A DNA stretch of 41,084 nucleotides from Deltaproteobacteria bacterium (GTDB taxonomy: Bacteria > Desulfobacterota > Desulfobulbia > Desulfobulbales > BM004). The DNA is taken from positions 1,376,439 to 1,417,522 of the forward strand of contig CP070776.1 in the NCBI GenBank assembly GCA_020346205.1, written 5' to 3'. Positions 1 through 11,412 of this stretch are shown here, one piece after another. Position 1 is the first letter of the stretch; the number at the start of each line of letters is the position of its first letter. Both the position numbers and the translations under genes were made by a program. The notes under the pieces are model-generated. The model searched no databases. It saw nothing but the letters and a program-made list of their open reading frames with translations, and had not been told where the DNA came from.

Positions 1-213
1 ACACCTCCTGCGTCAGTATTGTTGATGAAGGCAGCCAGGCTCAAGAAAGGATCCAGTAACCCCAAGATGGAAAGGGTGGGCAAGATTGCCCGCAACAAGG
101 TCAAGGAGATAGCTGAACTGAAAATGCCGGACCTGAACGCCTTTGATATTAACGGCGCAATGAAGATTATCGAGGGTACTGCCAGGAGCATGGGGCTGAC
201 CGTTGTTGATTAA
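1..213 (+). CDS. rplK: 50S ribosomal protein L11, C-terminal part (5' truncated by window edge)
   Basis: The frame is open from base 1 and gives the last 70 residues of L11, about half of the usual ~141. It begins with the TPPAS segment that opens the C-terminal domain and ends ...GLTVVD. This domain binds the GTPase-associated centre of 23S rRNA, next to L10 and the L12 stalk, where EF-G and EF-Tu act. The N-terminal half lies upstream of the window, where nusG and secE would be expected (inference). The next gene, rplA, starts 99 bases downstream, the usual L11 operon order. The identification is firm despite the truncation. Confidence 0.96.
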   Translation, partial: TPPASVLLMKAARLKKGSSNPKMERVGKIARNKVKEIAELKMPDLNAFDINGAMKIIEGTARSMGLTVVD

Positions 214-312
214 GTTTGTCAGTAATGCCGCCAGCACCGGAAGGGATATAATTAAAATTGCAACTAAAAGAGAATTGTAGGGAAATTCTATATATAGATG
301 GAGAACAGTGGT

Positions 313-1023
313 ATGGCTAAGAGAGGCAAAAATTACAAAAAAGGTGCAGATGAAATCGATAAAGGTAAGGTCTACGGTTTTGATGAGGGAGTTGAACTTG
401 CTTTGAAGGGTAGCTATGCCAAGTTTGACGAGTCTGTGGATATAGCCATTCGTCTTGGCGTTGATCCCCGTCATGCAGATCAGATGGTGAGAAGCAGTGT
501 TGTGTTGCCAAATGGTACGGGCAAGGAAATTCGTGTCCTGGTATTTGCCAAGGGAGATAAGGAAAAAGAGGCCCTTGATGCAGGTGCTGACTTTGCCGGT
601 GGGGATGAGTTTGTCGATAAAATCAAAGGCGGCTGGCTTGAGTTTGACCGCACAATAGCTACTCCGGATATGATGGCCACTGTGGGCAAGATAGGCAGGA
701 TACTCGGACCGAGGAACCTGATGCCAAATGCTAAGCTGGGTACTGTTACCTTTGATGTTGAAAGAGTGGTGAAGGAAGTTAAGTCAGGTAAGGTTGATTT
801 CAAGGTGGATAAGGCAGGCGTGGTACACGCAATGCTAGGCAAAGTCTCCTTTGGATCACAGAAGGTTAAGGAAAATATCCTGGCTTTCATTGACAAGATT
901 ATTCAGCTGAAACCATCTTCAAGCAAGGGTATTTACTTGAAGAGTATAAGCCTTTCCACAACCATGGGACCAGGGGTCAAGGTTGATCCCCTGGAGATCA
1001 GGAACGTGATAAAACAGGCGTAG
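313..1023 (+). CDS. rplA: 50S ribosomal protein L1
   Basis: L1 forms the mobile stalk that helps release deacylated tRNA from the E site; in many bacteria it also represses its own operon. The 236-residue product matches the family length and carries the L1 signature near residues 127-140 ([15 protein letters not shown]). An in-frame ATG at 298 would add five residues, but the ATG at 313 is preferred: it gives the typical MAKRGK N-terminus and has a GGAG-type ribosome site at 299-303. It follows rplK and precedes the long rplJ leader. The N-terminal choice is the only uncertainty. Confidence 0.97.
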   Translation: MAKRGKNYKKGADEIDKGKVYGFDEGVELALKGSYAKFDESVDIAIRLGVDPRHADQMVRSSVVLPNGTGKEIRVLVFAKGDKEKEALDAGADFAGGDEFVDKIKGGWLEFDRTIATPDMMATVGKIGRILGPRNLMPNAKLGTVTFDVERVVKEVKSGKVDFKVDKAGVVHAMLGKVSFGSQKVKENILAFIDKIIQLKPSSSKGIYLKSISLSTTMGPGVKVDPLEIRNVIKQA

Positions 1024-1110
1024 CAGATATAAAGCAGAAAACCATGCAAAGCCCGAATGGGTGAGCATATATTATATAGAAATCCGGATTTTGGTTATAT
1101 CCGGTTTCAA

Positions 1111-1166
1111 TGTCGAAGACAGCAGGTACTCATGTTTAATCAGCTCTGGCTGACCTGCCGAGACAG
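1111..1166 (+). promoter_or_regulatory. L10 leader RNA: autoregulatory binding site for L10-(L12)4
   Basis: The 309-base gap between rplA and rplJ holds a structure matching the known L10 leader. An outer stem TGTC (1111-1114) pairs with GACA (1162-1165). An asymmetric internal loop follows, GAAGACA on the 5' side and CGA on the 3' side. An inner stem GCAGGT (1122-1127) pairs with ACCTGC (1153-1158), and a small hairpin CAGC/GCTG lies at 1141-1152. The kink-turn-like internal loop is the family hallmark. In other bacteria L10 in complex with L12 binds here and represses rplJL translation; the same role is inferred. Confidence 0.85.
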
Positions 1167-1332
1167 GATTTGTGAAATGTTTTACTGCAGAGGATAGTGC
1201 ATAAGCTCATAGCCTCTGAAACTATTAAAAAGAAAACAACTAGCAAACTCTCGGCGACAAAAAAGCCTGTACCTGCTGAAAACCTTGATCGATCCAGCAA
1301 TTTATTGTTGGGCTAAAACTGGAGGAAGAAAA

Positions 1333-1860
1333 GTGAATCGCGAGGAAAAGGTTTCAGAAGTCGCGGAACTCAGTGGCAAATTTGAGAAAGCTAACATTGC
1401 CATTGTTGCCGACTACAAAGGCCTTACAGTACCGGTTCTGCAGGAATTGCGACATAACTTGCGCAGAAACGATGCCGAGTTCAGGGTTGCTAAAAATACG
1501 CTGCTCATCAGAGCAGTTGAGGATACTGAGTATAAGGGTTTGCAGGAGCATTTCGTAGGGACTACAGCAATAACTGTTTCCTACGGTGATCCAGTATCTC
1601 CTGCGAAGATCCTCTCAGATTTTTGCAAAGATCACCCTGAACTGAAGATTAGGTCAGCATCGCTTGATGGCAAGTTATTGTCAGCAGCAGATGTTACAGA
1701 ATTGTCCAAGTTGCCTAGCAAGGAAGTCCTGCTGGGCCAGATGCTATCTGTAATGAATGCTGTACCGACCGGTCTTGTACAGGTGCTTAGCGGAGTTCCA
1801 AGAACTTTCCTTTATGCACTGCAGGCAATTAAAGAACAAAAAGAACAGGCTGATAATTAG
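1333..1860 (+). CDS. rplJ: 50S ribosomal protein L10
   Basis: L10 is the base of the ribosomal stalk: its N-terminal domain binds 23S rRNA near L11 and its C-terminal helix carries L12 dimers. A GTG start at 1333 is chosen because GGAGGA at 1321-1326 sits at ideal distance and the product then begins MNREEKVSEV, as in the family. The frame is open further upstream to an ATG at 1285, but that would add 16 non-conserved residues. The product has 175 residues, within the normal range. An L10-binding leader precedes it and rplL follows after 38 bases, so L10 and L12 are made together. Confidence 0.96.
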   Translation: MNREEKVSEVAELSGKFEKANIAIVADYKGLTVPVLQELRHNLRRNDAEFRVAKNTLLIRAVEDTEYKGLQEHFVGTTAITVSYGDPVSPAKILSDFCKDHPELKIRSASLDGKLLSAADVTELSKLPSKEVLLGQMLSVMNAVPTGLVQVLSGVPRTFLYALQAIKEQKEQADN

Positions 1861-1898
1861 AATTATAAAGTTAACAAAGTCGCCAGGAGGATAAGAAA

Positions 1899-2285
1899 AT
1901 GGCTGTAACAAAAGATGATGTAGTAGAATTTATTTCAGGTATGAGCGTTCTTGAGCTCTCTGAATTTATTAAGGAATTGGAAGAGAAGTTTGGTGTTTCG
2001 GCTGCTGCTCCTGTAGCAGTTGCCGCCGCCGGTGCTGCACCAGCCGATGCAGGCGCTGGTCCGGCTGAGGAAAAGACAGAGTTTGATGTCGTCCTTGCCG
2101 GGGCAGGTGACCAGAAAATTAAGGTTATTAAAGAGATTCGCGCCATCACTTCACTTGGTCTGAAAGAGGCTAAAGAGCTGGTAGAATCAGCTCCCCAGCC
2201 TGTCAAGGAAGGGGTAACTAAAGAAGAAGCCGATGAAATCAAGGAAAAAATTGAGGCTGTTGGCGGATCCGTTGAAATTAAATAA
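1899..2285 (+). CDS. rplL: 50S ribosomal protein L7/L12
   Basis: This is the flexible stalk protein that recruits translational GTPases. In the 128-residue product, residues 1-33 form the dimerisation helices, residues 34-58 are an Ala/Pro-rich hinge, and residues 61-128 are the factor-binding domain ending GGSVEIK. The ribosome site is CAGGAGGAT just upstream of the ATG. It is the last gene before a 323-base spacer containing a strong hairpin. L12 is needed in several copies per ribosome, so partial uncoupling from rpoB at this point makes sense (inference). Confidence 0.98.
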   Translation: MAVTKDDVVEFISGMSVLELSEFIKELEEKFGVSAAAPVAVAAAGAAPADAGAGPAEEKTEFDVVLAGAGDQKIKVIKEIRAITSLGLKEAKELVESAPQPVKEGVTKEEADEIKEKIEAVGGSVEIK

Positions 2286-2608
2286 ACCCGGTTCTCAAAA
2301 CTTCAAGTTACAGGAATTTCAATCTCCGCCAGGATTACTTCAAGGCGGAAGCCAGTTTGAACACATCAGCTGGCATTGACAAAATAGGACGCTACGGAGA
2401 TTTTTCTCCGTAGCGTCGTCGCGTTCTCAAGGAACAGAAAATAAAATGGGTGACGGCAACCCCTTCAAATAAGTCGTAACAATTTAATATCGTTAACTAA
2501 AGAATATAAATTTTGGATCATAGTCACCAGCAGATCCATTATTAGCAACCAGAGCCTGCGAAAATATCAAGGGCTGAAACCGGTTACACAAGACGAGGGC
2601 ATTGCTCG
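2286..2608 (+). other. rplL-rpoB intergenic spacer (323 bp), non-coding
   Basis: No plausible gene was found here. The outstanding element is a perfect hairpin at 2388-2417. Downstream of it, 2475-2515 is AT-rich with no convincing promoter hexamer pair. A TTGACA at 2376-2381 touches the hairpin but has no TATAAT-like partner at suitable distance, so I do not call it a promoter. In E. coli the equivalent spacer holds a partial terminator and an RNase III site; a similar role is an inference. Confidence 0.7.
2388..2417 (+). terminator. Perfect 13-bp hairpin with TTTT loop; attenuator or RNase processing site
   Basis: Bases 2388-2400 are exactly complementary to 2405-2417, with a four-base loop TTTT at 2401-2404. 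The right arm is followed by GTCGCG rather than a T run, so it is not a canonical intrinsic terminator. It may reduce or process the transcript between the L12 and beta genes, as happens in E. coli. The function is inferred from position and structure only. Confidence 0.6.
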
Positions 2609-5600
2609 ATGGGGACGATGAACAGAGTCAGAAAGAATTTTGCTAAAACAACCAGTATTGTTGAGATTCCGCATCTTATTGAGATGCAGAGACTATCCTA
2701 TGAAAAATTCCTGCAGTTGCAAGTGGCTTCAGATAAAAGAGAAGACACAGGTCTGCAGGGCATCTTCAAAAGTATATTTCCGATTTCGGACTTTAACGGT
2801 ACATGCTTTTTAGAGTTTGTCCGTTACAATTATGGAGACCCGAAATATACAGTTGAAGAATGCGTTGAGAGGGGCATGACCTATGAAGTGCCTATCAAGA
2901 TTACCGTCCGGTTGGTTACATATGATACCGATACAGAAACCGGTGTCCAGAACATCCGTGACATCAAGGAACAAGAGGTATATCTTGGCTCAGTCCCATT
3001 AATGACCCGTGATGGAGTTTTTGTCGTAAACGGCACAGAGCGGGTTATTGTAAGCCAGCTGCAAAGGTCGCCAGGTCTTTTTTATGCCCATGACAACGGC
3101 AAGACCCACTCCAGCGGTAAACTTCTTTACTCGGCAAGAATAATTCCTGTACGTGGTTCATGGATTGATCTTGAGTTTGATGTCAAAGATGTACTCTATG
3201 TCCGCATTGACCGGCGCAGAAAATTTCCAGTGACCACCCTTTTGCGGGCACTTGGATACAATTCTGAAGAGCTTCTGAGACTTTTTTACAAGGTAGAGAA
3301 AATCGCCATTAAGCGTAAAAAGTTCAAAAAAGAATTTGATTCGGATCTTTTGTTGGGTCAGCGTGCGGCCCAGGATATACCCGGACCTAAGAAAGGCGAG
3401 GTCTTAGTCAAGAAGAACAGGAAAATAAGCAAGGCTCTGCTAAAGAAAATGGTGGAGGCTAAGATTAAGGAATTTGATGTTGAGCGAGAAGAACTGCTAG
3501 GCAAGTACCTTGTCCAGGATGTGGTTGACCCCTCATCAGGTGAGGTGATCGCTCAGTTGAATTCAGAAATTACCGATTCTGTTCTTGATTCCATTCTGGA
3601 AGCAAAGGTCAAGAACTTTGAAGTCCTTTTTATTGACGGCACCCATGTAAGTGATTCATTTCGCAAGACACTCGCCATTGACAAAGTAACGAACACTGAT
3701 GAGGCTCTGCTAGAGATATACAGGCGGTTGCGTCCGAGCAGTCCTCCTACCCAGGAAGTTGCAACCTCTTTTTTCAATAACCTGTTCTTCAATTCTGCTA
3801 CATATGATCTTTCAGAGGTCGGAAGGTTCAAAATCAACGCCAGGCTCAAGATTGATACCGATATTTCGGTAAAGACTCTGACAAAGGAAGATATTGTTGA
3901 ATCTGTCCGCTACCTGGTGCGTTTGAAAGATGAGCAGGGCAAGGTAGATGATATCGATCACCTTGGTAACAGGAGGGTGCGGACTGTCGGGGAGCTAGTG
4001 GAAAATCAGTATCGCATTGGTTTGGTCCGGATGGAGCGGGCTATCCGTGAGCGCATGACGCTGCAGGAGGTTGAAACCCTCATGCCTCATGACCTGATAA
4101 ATCCCAAACCTATTACCTCGGCTATCAAAGAGTTTTTTGGTACGAGCCAGCTCTCCCAGTTTATGGATCAAACAAATCCTCTGTCTGAGGTAACCCATAA
4201 AAGGCGGCTAAGTGCCCTGGGGCCCGGTGGTCTGTCAAGAGAAAGGGCCGGTTTTGAGGTCAGGGACGTACATCCCACCCATTACGGCAGGATCTGTCCG
4301 GTTGAAACTCCTGAAGGTCCCAACATCGGCCTCATTGTTTCACTGGCAGCCTATGCCAGGGTAAATGAATTCGGCTTTATTGAAACCCCTTACCGTAGAG
4401 TGGTTGAAAGGAAGATAACCAATGATGTCGTTTATTTAAACGCCATGGCGGAGAAAAACGAATTGATAGCTCCTTCCAAGGTTGAGATGGATAAAAAAGG
4501 TAAAATTATTGATGATAATCTCATTGCCCGGGAAGAGGGCGAGGTTGTCATCACTTCGGGAGACCAGGTCACCTATATTGATGTAGCTCCGAACCAGCTT
4601 GTTTCAGTGGCTACGGCCCTGATTCCCTTCCTGGAGAATGACGACGCCAATAGGGCCCTGATGGGTTCCAATATGCAGCGTCAGGCAGTGCCGCTGCTTC
4701 GAACTTCTGCACCGTTGATCGGCACCGGACTCGAAAAAGTTGTAGCCAGTGACTCTGGGACTTGTCTGCTCGCCGGTGGTGATGGTGTGGTTGAGGAGGT
4801 AGATGCCACCCGTATTGTGGTGAATTATGATGAACCAGGCACCGATGGGTTTATGACTGGAGTAGGGGTTTATCGCCTGAGCAAGTTCAAGAAATCGAAC
4901 CAGAATACCTGTTTCACCCAAAAGCCACTGGTATACCCGGGACAGCGGGTTGCCAAGGGTACGGTACTTGCGGACGGGCCTTCATGTGACCAGGGAGAAC
5001 TGGCACTGGGTAAGAATGTTACCATAGCCTTTATGAGCTGGCGCGGCTACAATTTTGAGGATTCTATCCTGCTCTCCGAGAGACTTTTAAAGGATGATAC
5101 CTATACTTCTGTCCACGTTGAAGTCTTTGAAACAATGGCCCGGGACACCAAGCTTGGCAAAGAGGAAATCACAAGAGATATTCCGAATGTTGGTGAAGAA
5201 GCCCTGCGGAATCTTGATGAAAGCGGCATTGTCAGGATTGGCGCTGAAGTCAAACCCGGTGACCCTCTTGTTGGCAAGGTTACACCAAAAGGTGAAACCA
5301 TGCTGTCCCCGGAGGAAAAACTGCTGCGTGCTATTTTTGGTGACAAGGCAGGTGATGTGAAGGATTCTTCCCTGCGGGTACCCCCCGGAGTCGAAGGTGT
5401 TGTCATAGATGCAAAGGTCTTCTCACGCAAAGGTGTTGACAAGGATGAGCGTTCTCTAGCCATCGAAGATATGGAGGTTGAAAAGCTCACCAAGGATATG
5501 GAAGACGAGTTGCGTTGCCTGAAAAAGGGTGTGCGTGACGGCCTGGGTGATATACTTGTCGGCAAGGTAGCAAAGGCTGCATTGAAAGGAAAAGACAACA

Positions 5601-6703
5601 AGACACTTTTGGCCAAGGGTAAAAAATTCACCGAGGAGATTATCGAACAGGCTGAATTTGCCAAGCTGCAGGAAATTGATTTTTCAGGTTGGAAAAAACT
5701 GGGAGACAAGGCTGACTCTATGTTCTCACAATACCGTGAACAGGCCAAGCTTGTCCGGGAACGCTATGAAGGCATCATAAACCGCCAGCGCAAAGGGGAT
5801 GATCTTCCTCCAGGAGTTATACGCATGGTAAAGGTCTATGTTGCGGTGAAGAGGAAACTTGCAGTTGGGGACAAGATGGCAGGACGCCATGGTAACAAGG
5901 GTGTTGTTTCCCGTATTCTGCCTGTTGAGGATATGCCCTATTTTGCTGACGGCACGCCGGTGGATATCGTACTGAATCCATTGGGTGTTCCATCACGTAT
6001 GAACGTAGGCCAGGTGCTTGAAACCCATCTTGGTTTTGCTGCCAAGAAACTGGGTGAACAGCTACAGCAGTTTGCTGAACACAAAGAGGTTGCGCAGATC
6101 AAGAAAAAGCTGAAAAAGATCTATTCAACCAAGGAGTACAACAATAATTTTAAGGATCTCTCTAATGAGGAGCTTATCGACAGGGCCAGGAAATATGAGA
6201 CAGGAGTGCATATTGCTACCCCTGTTTTTGACGGTGCTGCAGAGGAAGAGATTCGGGCCCTGTTGGTGGAGGCAGGTGTTGACGAAACAGGGCAGGCCAA
6301 AATGTATGACGGCTTGACCGGCGACTCGTTTGATAAGCCTGTGACGGTAGGGACGATGTATATGCTGAAGTTGCATCACCTGGTTGACAATAAGATCCAT
6401 GCCCGTTCGACCGGTCCTTACTCCCTGGTAACCCAGCAACCACTTGGCGGTAAAGCTCAATTTGGTGGCCAGAGGCTGGGTGAGATGGAGGTCTGGGCCA
6501 TGGAAGCATACGGTGCCGCCTATACCCTTAAGGAATTCTTGACAGTCAAGTCTGATGACGTCGAGGGTAGAACCACGATGTATGAAAATCTGGTTAAAGG
6601 AAAAAATTTCCTGGAAACAGGATTGCCGGAATCATTTCATGTCCTTGTTAAGGAACTGCAAGGCTTATGCCTGGATGTGGAATTGTTAAATGAACAAGAG
6701 TGA
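2609..6703 (+). CDS. rpoB: DNA-directed RNA polymerase subunit beta
   Basis: This is the catalytic-core beta subunit of RNA polymerase. It has 1364 residues, against 1342 in E. coli. The rifampicin pocket is intact at about residues 510-538 ([12 protein letters not shown], then [13 protein letters not shown]), with D520, H530 and S535 corresponding to E. coli D516, H526 and S531, so a rifampicin-sensitive type is predicted. The invariant blocks [13 protein letters not shown] and [13 protein letters not shown] are present. A Lys-rich segment around residues 230-330 is the lineage-variable region. The start at 2609 has GAGGG nine bases upstream; an ATG at 2618 is an alternative. rpoC follows after 54 bases. 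Confidence 0.98.
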   Translation: MGTMNRVRKNFAKTTSIVEIPHLIEMQRLSYEKFLQLQVASDKREDTGLQGIFKSIFPISDFNGTCFLEFVRYNYGDPKYTVEECVERGMTYEVPIKITVRLVTYDTDTETGVQNIRDIKEQEVYLGSVPLMTRDGVFVVNGTERVIVSQLQRSPGLFYAHDNGKTHSSGKLLYSARIIPVRGSWIDLEFDVKDVLYVRIDRRRKFPVTTLLRALGYNSEELLRLFYKVEKIAIKRKKFKKEFDSDLLLGQRAAQDIPGPKKGEVLVKKNRKISKALLKKMVEAKIKEFDVEREELLGKYLVQDVVDPSSGEVIAQLNSEITDSVLDSILEAKVKNFEVLFIDGTHVSDSFRKTLAIDKVTNTDEALLEIYRRLRPSSPPTQEVATSFFNNLFFNSATYDLSEVGRFKINARLKIDTDISVKTLTKEDIVESVRYLVRLKDEQGKVDDIDHLGNRRVRTVGELVENQYRIGLVRMERAIRERMTLQEVETLMPHDLINPKPITSAIKEFFGTSQLSQFMDQTNPLSEVTHKRRLSALGPGGLSRERAGFEVRDVHPTHYGRICPVETPEGPNIGLIVSLAAYARVNEFGFIETPYRRVVERKITNDVVYLNAMAEKNELIAPSKVEMDKKGKIIDDNLIAREEGEVVITSGDQVTYIDVAPNQLVSVATALIPFLENDDANRALMGSNMQRQAVPLLRTSAPLIGTGLEKVVASDSGTCLLAGGDGVVEEVDATRIVVNYDEPGTDGFMTGVGVYRLSKFKKSNQNTCFTQKPLVYPGQRVAKGTVLADGPSCDQGELALGKNVTIAFMSWRGYNFEDSILLSERLLKDDTYTSVHVEVFETMARDTKLGKEEITRDIPNVGEEALRNLDESGIVRIGAEVKPGDPLVGKVTPKGETMLSPEEKLLRAIFGDKAGDVKDSSLRVPPGVEGVVIDAKVFSRKGVDKDERSLAIEDMEVEKLTKDMEDELRCLKKGVRDGLGDILVGKVAKAALKGKDNKTLLAKGKKFTEEIIEQAEFAKLQEIDFSGWKKLGDKADSMFSQYREQAKLVRERYEGIINRQRKGDDLPPGVIRMVKVYVAVKRKLAVGDKMAGRHGNKGVVSRILPVEDMPYFADGTPVDIVLNPLGVPSRMNVGQVLETHLGFAAKKLGEQLQQFAEHKEVAQIKKKLKKIYSTKEYNNNFKDLSNEELIDRARKYETGVHIATPVFDGAAEEEIRALLVEAGVDETGQAKMYDGLTGDSFDKPVTVGTMYMLKLHHLVDNKIHARSTGPYSLVTQQPLGGKAQFGGQRLGEMEVWAMEAYGAAYTLKEFLTVKSDDVEGRTTMYENLVKGKNFLETGLPESFHVLVKELQGLCLDVELLNEQE

Positions 6704-6757
6704 TACTTTTATAAATAAACGGCTTTTAGCCTTTTACTTCAATAGATAGGTGCTGAC

Positions 6758-9700
6758 GTGGAAGAACTGTTTAGCTTTTTTGCCAAAGCCAAGAAACCTT
6801 TGAGTTTCAATTCGGTTAGGATTTCACTTGCTTCTCCAGGCAAGATACGGGACTGGTCCCATGGGGAGGTAAAAAAACCGGAAACCATCAACTACCGAAC
6901 ATTCAAGCCGGAAAGGGACGGTCTTTTCTGTGCCAAGATTTTCGGACCGGTTAAGGATTACGAATGTAACTGCGGTAAATATAAGCGCATGAAACACCGT
7001 GGAGTGGTCTGTGAAAAATGTGGTGTTGAAGTCATCCAGTCCAAGGTACGGCGTGAAAGACTTGGCCATATCGAGTTGGCTGCCCCGGTGGCCCATATCT
7101 GGTTTCTTAAAAGTTTACCGACTAAGATCGGTAATCTGCTTGATATGACCCTCAAAGAGCTTGAGAAGATCCTTTATTTTGAAGCCTATGTGGTTACAAG
7201 ATCTGAGGTGGATGCACTACCAGCCGGTTCGTTGTTAAACGAAGAAAGGTACCGCCTTATGCTCGAAGAGCACGGTGACCAGTTCAGGGTAGGCATTGGA
7301 GCTGAAGCCATTCGGGAACTGCTCAAGTCCATTGACCTTGTTGAGCTTTCGGCTTCTATTCGCGAGGATATACGCTCAACAGGCTCTGAAACAAAGCGAA
7401 CCCGACTGGGCAAGAGACTTAAGGTAGTTGAGGCTTTTCGCGATTCCGGCAACAGGCCGGAATGGATGATCCTGGAAGTTATCCCGGTTCTACCTCCGGA
7501 TTTGCGTCCACTGGTGCCTCTTGAAGGCGGACGTTTTGCAACTTCTGATCTAAACGATCTCTACCGCAGGGTGATCAACCGCAACAACAGGCTGAAGAGA
7601 CTTCTTGAGCTTGACGCCCCGGATATCATTGTGCGAAATGAAAAACGTATGCTGCAGGAAGCTGTTGACGTGCTATTTGATAATGGCAGGCGCGGTCGGG
7701 TTATCACCGGTCCCAATAAACGTCCCCTGAAATCTTTCAGTGATATGCTCAAGGGTAAACAGGGACGTTTTCGCCAGAATCTGCTTGGTAAACGTGTCGA
7801 CTACTCAGGGCGTTCGGTTATCGTTGCCGGTCCACATTTACGGCTGCACCAGTGCGGTATACCCAAGAAAATGGCCTTGGAACTGTTCAAGCCCTTTATA
7901 TACAATAAGCTGGAATTGCTTGGCTATGTCACCACAATCAAGAGTGCCCGTAAGATGGTGGAAAAGGGCACCAAGGAAGTCTGGGATGTGCTGGAAGACG
8001 TGGTTACAGAATATCCTGTTATTCTTAACCGTGCCCCAACTTTGCATCGTCTTGGCATGCAGGCATTTGAGGCTGTTCTGATAGAAGGCAAGGCAATCCA
8101 GCTGCATCCATTGGTATGTATGGCCTTCAATGCTGACTTTGATGGTGACCAGATGGCGGTGCATGTACCCCTGTCCGTTGAGGCTCAGACCGAAGCCAGG
8201 GTACTGATGATGTCCACCAATAATATTCTTTCACCTGCTAACGGTGGCCCGGTTATTATCCCGACCCAGGATATAGTTCTCGGTTTGTATTACATGACAA
8301 GAGAAAAGGTTTTCGCTAAAGGCGAGGGCAAGATTTTTTCTTCTGTGGATGAAGCACGAATTGCATACGACCAGGGTGCGGCAGAATTACATGCCAAGGT
8401 TAAGATCCGTATTGATGGTGAAATAGTTGAAACTACCATCGGCCGTATGTTGCTCAGTGACCTGCTGCCCGTCAAGGTGCCTTTCAGCGTCATCAACAAG
8501 ATCATGACCAAAAAGGAACTGGCCTGGTTGATAGATTATACCTACCGAAATGCCGGCACCAAGGAAACGGTCATCCTGGCCGACCGCTTGAAGGATATGG
8601 GATATGAATATGCCACCCGGGCCGGAATATCTATCTGTGTCAACGATATGATGATCCCGGTCAATAAGGAGGATATCCTTGCCAAGGCTGAAGACCAGGT
8701 GCTCGATGTTGAAAGCCAGTATACTGATGGTCTCATTACTGTAGGCGAGAAATATAACAAGGTGATCGACGTCTGGTCCAAGGCTACAGAGGCAGTTGCC
8801 AAAGAGATGATGGATGAGATGAGTGTGGATTATCTGCGCGGCCCTGACAAGAAAGTCGTGGAGTCGCCAAGTTTCAATCCCATATTCATCATGGCAGATT
8901 CTGGCGCCAGGGGCAGCAAGGATCAGATCCGGCAGCTTGCTGGAATGCGAGGCCTTATGGCCAAACCATCAGGCGCTATTATCGAATCGCCTATTAAGGC
9001 TAATTTTCGGGAGGGACTCGGCGTTCTGGAATATTTTATTTCAACGCACGGTGCCCGTAAAGGTCTGGCAGATACAGCACTCAAAACAGCGAACTCAGGT
9101 TATCTAACAAGAAGGCTTGTGGACGTAGCCCAGGATTCAACGATTGTGGAAAAGGATTGTCATACCCTGGACGGTACCTGGGCAGAGCCTCTCATGGAAG
9201 GCGGTGAGGTAATCCAGCGTGTTGGTGAGCGTATTTTAGGACGTGTCAGCTTAGATGATATTTATGACCCCTTTAATGATGAACTGCTTGTTGCAGCAAA
9301 TGAACAGATTACTGAAGAAAAGGTCGAAAGAATTGAAGCTTCAGGTATAGACCGTGTTCTTATCCGTTCAGTGCTTTCCTGCCGTTCAAAGCGGGGTGTC
9401 TGCGCCATGTGTTATGGCCGTGACCTTGGGCGCGGGCATATGGTAAACCTGGGTGAAGCCATTGGCATTATTGCAGCACAGTCAATCGGTGAGCCGGGAA
9501 CACAGCTTACCATGCGTACCTTCCATATTGGTGGTACGGCGAGCAGGCGGGCGGAACAGGCTGAGATCCGGACCCAGCATGGCGGAGAGATCAAGTTCGA
9601 TGATATCCATTTTGTTAAGAACGACAAAGGTAGAATGGTTGTTATGAACCGCAATGGTTCCGTCGGTATCCTCGGACCTGAAGGCCGTGAACGTGAGCGT

Positions 9701-10822
9701 TACCCAGTAAACTACGGTGCCCAGCTTCTTGTGGATGACGGTCAGAAGGTCAAACCGGGTACTATTTTGGCTGACTGGGATCCCTATACAATCCCCATTG
9801 TCTGCGAGGTCGGCGGTATAGTCAAGTATGGCGACGTTGTTGAAGGCACAACCATGCAGGAACGTGTTGACCCTGTTACCGGTAAGGCCAGCAAGGTTAT
9901 TGTGCAGTCACGTTTAAGCGGTGACATGAATCCACGTATTACCATTAAGGACAAGCGCGGCAGGACACTCAAACTGCCCGGAACCGGTTCTCCTACAAGA
10001 TATTCTCTGCCTGTTGGCTCCATTATTTCGGTTGATGAGGGAGATACTATCCAGTCAGGAACCGTAGTTGGTAAGATCCCGAGGGAGACAACCAAAACCA
10101 AGGATATTACCGGTGGTCTGCCAAGGGTTGCTGAGCTCTTTGAGGTCCGTAAACCCAAGGAGCATGCAGTTATCACTGAAATTGACGGCAGGGTTTCCTT
10201 TGGCAAGGACCTTAAGGGTAAACGCAGAGTTGTTATCACACCTGAGTTTGGTGAATCCAAGGAATATTTGATTCCCAAGGCGAAGCATGTAAGCGTGCAT
10301 GAAGGTGACTATGTTAAAGCTGGTGAGCCATTGATGGATGGTTCCCCCATCCCCAATGATATTCTGCGGGTTCTTGGTGTCAAGGAACTGGCACGCTTCC
10401 TGGTGAATGAGATACAGGAGGTTTATCGTCTACAGGGCGTTAAGATAAATGACAAACATATAGAGGTTATCGTACGCCAGATGCTGCGCCGGGTCCAGAT
10501 TAGTGATCCGGGTGATTCCTCGTTTATGCTCGGCGAGCAGGTTGAATGGTGGGTATTTGAAGAGGAAAACGAGAAGATCATCATGGCTGGAGAAGGAAAG
10601 CCGGCAGTAGCAGAGCCCCTGCTTCTCGGGGTGACAAAGGCATCCCTTTCTACTGACAGTTTTATTTCTGCCGCGTCCTTTCAGGAAACAACAAAGGTGC
10701 TTACCAATGCCGCTATGGGTGGTCGTGTTGATAGACTTCTTGGACTCAAGGAAAACGTCATTATGGGAAGGCTGGTGCCTGCTGGTACTGGTTTGGAAAA
10801 GTATCGTGTTGAGGGAGAATAA
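6758..10822 (+). CDS. rpoC: DNA-directed RNA polymerase subunit beta'
   Basis: The largest core subunit, which holds the active-site magnesium. NADFDGDQ spans residues 458-465, so D460, D462 and D464 coincide with E. coli numbering. Zinc site 1 is C70, C72, C85, C88 and zinc site 2 is C801, C875, C882, C885. The trigger loop ([14 protein letters not shown]) is interrupted by a long insertion before [15 protein letters not shown], which is the SI3 domain of Gram-negative polymerases. The product has 1354 residues from a GTG start. No terminator is evident just after it; the next gene, rpsL, is 181 bases away. Confidence 0.98.
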   Translation: MEELFSFFAKAKKPLSFNSVRISLASPGKIRDWSHGEVKKPETINYRTFKPERDGLFCAKIFGPVKDYECNCGKYKRMKHRGVVCEKCGVEVIQSKVRRERLGHIELAAPVAHIWFLKSLPTKIGNLLDMTLKELEKILYFEAYVVTRSEVDALPAGSLLNEERYRLMLEEHGDQFRVGIGAEAIRELLKSIDLVELSASIREDIRSTGSETKRTRLGKRLKVVEAFRDSGNRPEWMILEVIPVLPPDLRPLVPLEGGRFATSDLNDLYRRVINRNNRLKRLLELDAPDIIVRNEKRMLQEAVDVLFDNGRRGRVITGPNKRPLKSFSDMLKGKQGRFRQNLLGKRVDYSGRSVIVAGPHLRLHQCGIPKKMALELFKPFIYNKLELLGYVTTIKSARKMVEKGTKEVWDVLEDVVTEYPVILNRAPTLHRLGMQAFEAVLIEGKAIQLHPLVCMAFNADFDGDQMAVHVPLSVEAQTEARVLMMSTNNILSPANGGPVIIPTQDIVLGLYYMTREKVFAKGEGKIFSSVDEARIAYDQGAAELHAKVKIRIDGEIVETTIGRMLLSDLLPVKVPFSVINKIMTKKELAWLIDYTYRNAGTKETVILADRLKDMGYEYATRAGISICVNDMMIPVNKEDILAKAEDQVLDVESQYTDGLITVGEKYNKVIDVWSKATEAVAKEMMDEMSVDYLRGPDKKVVESPSFNPIFIMADSGARGSKDQIRQLAGMRGLMAKPSGAIIESPIKANFREGLGVLEYFISTHGARKGLADTALKTANSGYLTRRLVDVAQDSTIVEKDCHTLDGTWAEPLMEGGEVIQRVGERILGRVSLDDIYDPFNDELLVAANEQITEEKVERIEASGIDRVLIRSVLSCRSKRGVCAMCYGRDLGRGHMVNLGEAIGIIAAQSIGEPGTQLTMRTFHIGGTASRRAEQAEIRTQHGGEIKFDDIHFVKNDKGRMVVMNRNGSVGILGPEGRERERYPVNYGAQLLVDDGQKVKPGTILADWDPYTIPIVCEVGGIVKYGDVVEGTTMQERVDPVTGKASKVIVQSRLSGDMNPRITIKDKRGRTLKLPGTGSPTRYSLPVGSIISVDEGDTIQSGTVVGKIPRETTKTKDITGGLPRVAELFEVRKPKEHAVITEIDGRVSFGKDLKGKRRVVITPEFGESKEYLIPKAKHVSVHEGDYVKAGEPLMDGSPIPNDILRVLGVKELARFLVNEIQEVYRLQGVKINDKHIEVIVRQMLRRVQISDPGDSSFMLGEQVEWWVFEEENEKIIMAGEGKPAVAEPLLLGVTKASLSTDSFISAASFQETTKVLTNAAMGGRVDRLLGLKENVIMGRLVPAGTGLEKYRVEGE

Positions 10823-10895
10823 TTATTCCTTCGATAGAATGAAAATTTTCCCGGATTGCGGTTAAGCAAATGCACTCGGAAAAGCAAGATTATTC

Positions 10896-10926
10896 TTGAC
10901 AAGAGCTGCTGCTTAAGGTATTTAAT
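10896..10926 (+). promoter_or_regulatory. Candidate sigma-70 promoter for the str block
   Basis: A perfect -35 hexamer TTGACA (10896-10901) is followed after 19 bases by TTTAAT (10921-10926), a five-of-six match to the -10 consensus. The spacing is longer than the ideal 17. It lies in the 181-base rpoC-rpsL gap, a sensible place for a promoter driving rpsL-rpsG-fusA-tuf. No transcript evidence is available. Confidence 0.45.
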
Positions 10927-11003
10927 TCCGTTTTTTGGGAAGTTGCAAAATAAACAGGTTTAGAAACTGTTAACTAACTATATTTTTACAGGAGTTGGAA
11001 TCA

Positions 11004-11375
11004 ATGCCAACCATTAATCAACTTGTAAAACATGGCCGCAAAGTGGCTAAGAAAAGAAGCGATACTCCGGCCCTGAAAGGCTCTCCTCAGAAAAGAGGAG
11101 TGTGTGTTCGTGTATATACAACCACACCCAAGAAGCCTAATTCAGCTCTGCGTAAAGTTGCCAGGGTAAGATTGACCAATGGTATCGAGGTTACCTCGTA
11201 TATCCCCGGCATTGGTCATAATCTGCAGGAGCACTCTGTTGTATTGATTCGCGGCGGCAGGGTTAAGGATCTGCCCGGTGTCCGCTATCATATTATACGT
11301 GGTACTCTTGATGCCCTGGGTGTTTCCGATCGGCGTCAGGGTCGTTCCAAATATGGAGCCAAACGGCCGAAATAG
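11004..11375 (+). CDS. rpsL: 30S ribosomal protein S12
   Basis: S12 sits at the decoding centre and controls accuracy. The product has 123 residues (E. coli 124). The decoding loops are wild type: [13 protein letters not shown] around K43/K44, and [12 protein letters not shown] with K88 and D89. The classical streptomycin-resistance residues are therefore unmutated, and D89 is the site methylthiolated by RimO in other bacteria. The ATG at 11004 is chosen because CAGGAG lies at 10989-10994 and MPTINQL is the universal N-terminus; the frame stays open upstream to 10995 but that is not needed. rpsG follows after 37 bases. Confidence 0.98.
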   Translation: MPTINQLVKHGRKVAKKRSDTPALKGSPQKRGVCVRVYTTTPKKPNSALRKVARVRLTNGIEVTSYIPGIGHNLQEHSVVLIRGGRVKDLPGVRYHIIRGTLDALGVSDRRQGRSKYGAKRPK

Positions 11376-11412
11376 TTTAAGGATAATTGACGTTTTAGGA
11401 GGTTTAACATAG

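Noticed and set aside
2376..2404. TTGACA upstream of rpoB as a promoter
   Set aside because: The -10 position falls inside the perfect hairpin and has no TATAAT-like sequence.
5101..5748. A 215-codon minus-strand open frame inside rpoB
   Set aside because: Ser/Pro-rich composition typical of an antisense shadow; no family resemblance.
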